NCBI GenBank assembly: GCA_031263805.1
Contig: JAISFB010000046.1
Coordinates: 1 to 6,657, forward strand
Origin: Oscillospiraceae bacterium
Lineage (GTDB): Bacteria; Bacillota; Clostridia; Oscillospirales; Oscillospiraceae
Length of the DNA: 6,657 nt
Direction: 5' to 3'
Shown one piece after another: positions 5,207 through 6,657 of this stretch (position 1 is its first letter; every line of letters starts with the position of its first letter). A model generated the notes under the pieces. It was not told the DNA's origin. It was given only the letters and a program-made list of their open reading frames with translations, and ran no database searches. The translations under genes were made by a program, and so were the position numbers.

Positions 5207-6574
5207 TCAGAACCTGAAATACAAAAACGGGTTATACGTCTGTCCGACAAGCATAGTAAAGCACAGCGCCAGCAGCAGAGCGTTGCATACGGGCTCGAGC
5301 ACGGGAACGCGCGCGCGAAGCCTCTCGGCCAATTTCGCCGGAAGCGGCGTCGAGGCTATTATTAGCGCCGCCAGCAGGAATATGTTCGAGAAAAATACGG
5401 ATTCCACGCGGAAATCATAAAGTCTCCCGCCGCCGAACGCCGCCTTGAAAAACGCGCCGAGCTGCGATACGTCCGTAAAATAGAATATCGCCCAGCCGAT
5501 GAGTATCAAAAAAAGCGAATATAAATGCTTCAGCGCGCGCGGCAGCCGGCTCAAAACCTTTTTCAGCAAAAATTTCTCCGCCAGCAGCGCCGCGCCGTAA
5601 TACAGCCCCCACAGGATGAAATTCCAGGACGCCCCATGCCACAGCCCCGTCAGAAACCACACGATAAGCAGATTCAGCGCCTGCCGCCGCCTGTTCCCGC
5701 CGAGCGGGATATACACGTAATCGCGGAAGAACGTCGAAAGCGAAATGTGCCATCTGCGCCAAAAATCCGTCACCGAGTCCGCGATATACGGGTACCTGAA
5801 ATTTTCCTTAAAATCAAAGCCTATCATATGCCCGAGCCCGATAGCCATATCGGAATAGCCCGAAAAATCAAAATATATCTGAAACGCGAACAGCAATATC
5901 CCCAGCCAGCTCCCGAGCGCCGTCATCCGCGAGCCCGCGAAAAGCACCGACGCCGCCTCCCCCGCCGGATTCGCCAGCAGTACCTTTTTCGCCAGCCCGA
6001 CGGCAAAGCGCGTCGCCCCGCGCGAAAAGCCTTCCCAGCTGACCTTTCTCTGAGTAAGGCGTTCTTCAATATCGGCGTAGCGGACTATCGGCCCCGCGAC
6101 GAGCTGCGGAAACATCGTGACATAAGATAAAAACGCCAAAAACGAGCGCTGAGCCTTCACCTCTCCCCTGTACACGTCGATAGTGTACGACAGCGTCTGA
6201 AACGTGTAAAACGAAATCCCGAGCGGCAGCGAAAAGCTCGGAGCCGGCAATTCCGCCCCGAAAAGCGCGTTTATATTCTCGATGATAAAGCCCGAGTATT
6301 TGAACGCCGCGAGCATCCCCAGATTTATAATGAGCGACGACAGCAGCGCCGCTTTTCGCGCCCCCGGACTTTGATATTTTGCCAGAATCAGCCCGTTGAC
6401 GTAATCGACCGCGCTTGAAAACAGCAGCGCGAGCACCCAAACCGGCTCCCCGAACGCGTAAAACACAAGCGAAAACGCGACGAGCGTCACCGTCCTCAGC
6501 CTCGGCACGGCAAAATAGACCGCCAGAAAAACGGGCAGGAACAGGCACAAAAACGTAAGTGACGAAAAAACCAT
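5207..6574 (-). CDS. MBOAT family membrane-bound O-acyltransferase (AlgI-like)
   Basis: A 455-residue polytopic membrane protein of normal length for AlgI/PatA/DltB-type MBOAT enzymes. Family landmarks: PLGISFYTFQTLSYTIDVYRG (117-137), FPQLVAGPI (155-163), DFSGYSDMAIGLG (236-248), FWRRWHISLSTFFRDYVYIPLGG (271-293) and LTGLWHGASWNF (308-319). H313 of WHG is the expected catalytic histidine, and H276 in the RRWHIS motif is also conserved. In AlgI and PatA systems this protein passes acyl groups, usually acetyl, across the membrane to a partner SGNH protein, here probably the two DHHW proteins encoded just downstream. The substrate polymer cannot be told from sequence; exopolysaccharide, peptidoglycan or a secondary wall polymer are all open. 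AGGAG lies 12 bases before the ATG, a little far. The next gene's first ATG is 3 bases past its stop. Confidence 0.95.
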   Translation of the reverse strand: MVFSSLTFLCLFLPVFLAVYFAVPRLRTVTLVAFSLVFYAFGEPVWVLALLFSSAVDYVNGLILAKYQSPGARKAALLSSLIINLGMLAAFKYSGFIIENINALFGAELPAPSFSLPLGISFYTFQTLSYTIDVYRGEVKAQRSFLAFLSYVTMFPQLVAGPIVRYADIEERLTQRKVSWEGFSRGATRFAVGLAKKVLLANPAGEAASVLFAGSRMTALGSWLGILLFAFQIYFDFSGYSDMAIGLGHMIGFDFKENFRYPYIADSVTDFWRRWHISLSTFFRDYVYIPLGGNRRRQALNLLIVWFLTGLWHGASWNFILWGLYYGAALLAEKFLLKKVLSRLPRALKHLYSLFLILIGWAIFYFTDVSQLGAFFKAAFGGGRLYDFRVESVFFSNIFLLAALIIASTPLPAKLAERLRARVPVLEPVCNALLLALCFTMLVGQTYNPFLYFRF

Positions 6575-6586
6575 TCCGGTTAAATG

Positions 6587-6591
6587 CTCCT
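6587..6591 (-). promoter_or_regulatory. Ribosome binding site of the MBOAT gene
   Basis: AGGAG on the minus strand, 12 bases before ATG 6574, a rather long spacing. No closer purine-rich site is seen. No clear promoter is visible between here and the window edge, so the operon may begin further right. Confidence 0.5.
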
Positions 6592-6633
6592 TTCAAAAAT
6601 GCGCGCTACACGCGGTCAATGCTGCGGGGTATG

Positions 6634-6657
6634 CGTAGGGGCGAACACAGTTCGTCC
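6634..6657. repeat. Edge of a possible dispersed intergenic repeat with hairpin
   Basis: gggcgaac (6639-6646) and gttcgtcc (6650-6657) form an 8-bp stem with one mismatch or wobble around a 3-base loop, preceded by cgtag. I recall 'gtaggggcgaac...gttcgccc'-like elements as common intergenic repeats in Clostridia. The window ends inside it, so its extent is unknown. Confidence 0.4.

Noticed and set aside
6066..6596. A 176-codon minus-strand frame at the MBOAT 5' end
   Set aside because: Out of phase with the clear MBOAT reading frame, which has all family landmarks.

Overview
The window reads as chromosomal DNA from a GC-rich Gram-positive anaerobe, most likely a member of the Clostridia (Oscillospirales or Christensenellales-like). 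The evidence is indirect: DHHW-family proteins next to an AlgI-like O-acyltransferase, a DUF4418 membrane protein, an Obg GTPase with a C-terminal OCT domain, and purine-rich Shine-Dalgarno sites. Every gene I can support lies on the minus strand, so transcription runs from right to left.

Right-hand block (6574 down to 1295): four closely packed genes. An AlgI-like MBOAT O-acyltransferase (6574-5207) comes first, then two paralogous membrane-anchored DHHW/SGNH-type proteins (5182-4016 and 3976-2681), then the Obg GTPase (2662-1295). Gaps are 18 to 39 bases, so one polycistronic unit is likely. The first three genes form an envelope-polymer O-acetylation cassette: the MBOAT protein would bring acyl groups across the membrane and the two DHHW proteins would transfer them on the outer face. 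The two DHHW genes are a tandem duplication, and one copy has gained a Thr-Pro repeat linker. Obg is an unexpected passenger, since it more often sits with ribosomal protein genes, and it carries an uncommon basic, Pro-rich N-terminal tail.

Gap (1294-1035): no gene. It holds two weak hairpins, a strong sigma-A-type promoter reading leftward, a pair of phased direct repeats just upstream of its -35, and a perfect 20-bp inverted repeat overlapping the -10 and the transcript start.

Left-hand block (1034 to 1): a DUF4418 four-helix membrane protein (1034-600), joined by an ATGA stop/start overlap to an FtsX/MacB-type ABC permease (603 to the left edge, C-terminus cut off). This looks like a separately regulated transporter operon, less GC-rich than the right-hand block. 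Met- and Cys-containing motifs on the predicted outer face of the DUF4418 protein, plus an HC pair in the permease, suggest metal or redox handling, but that is inference.

I did not see a clearly novel multi-gene system. The most interesting items are the operator-like palindrome and promoter controlling the DUF4418/permease operon, the duplicated DHHW pair with preserved DNA identity and a new repeat linker, and the Obg gene with its N-terminal tail inside an acylation operon. The first 600 bases, which have only spurious reading frames on the plus strand, are fully occupied by the partial permease gene on the minus strand.
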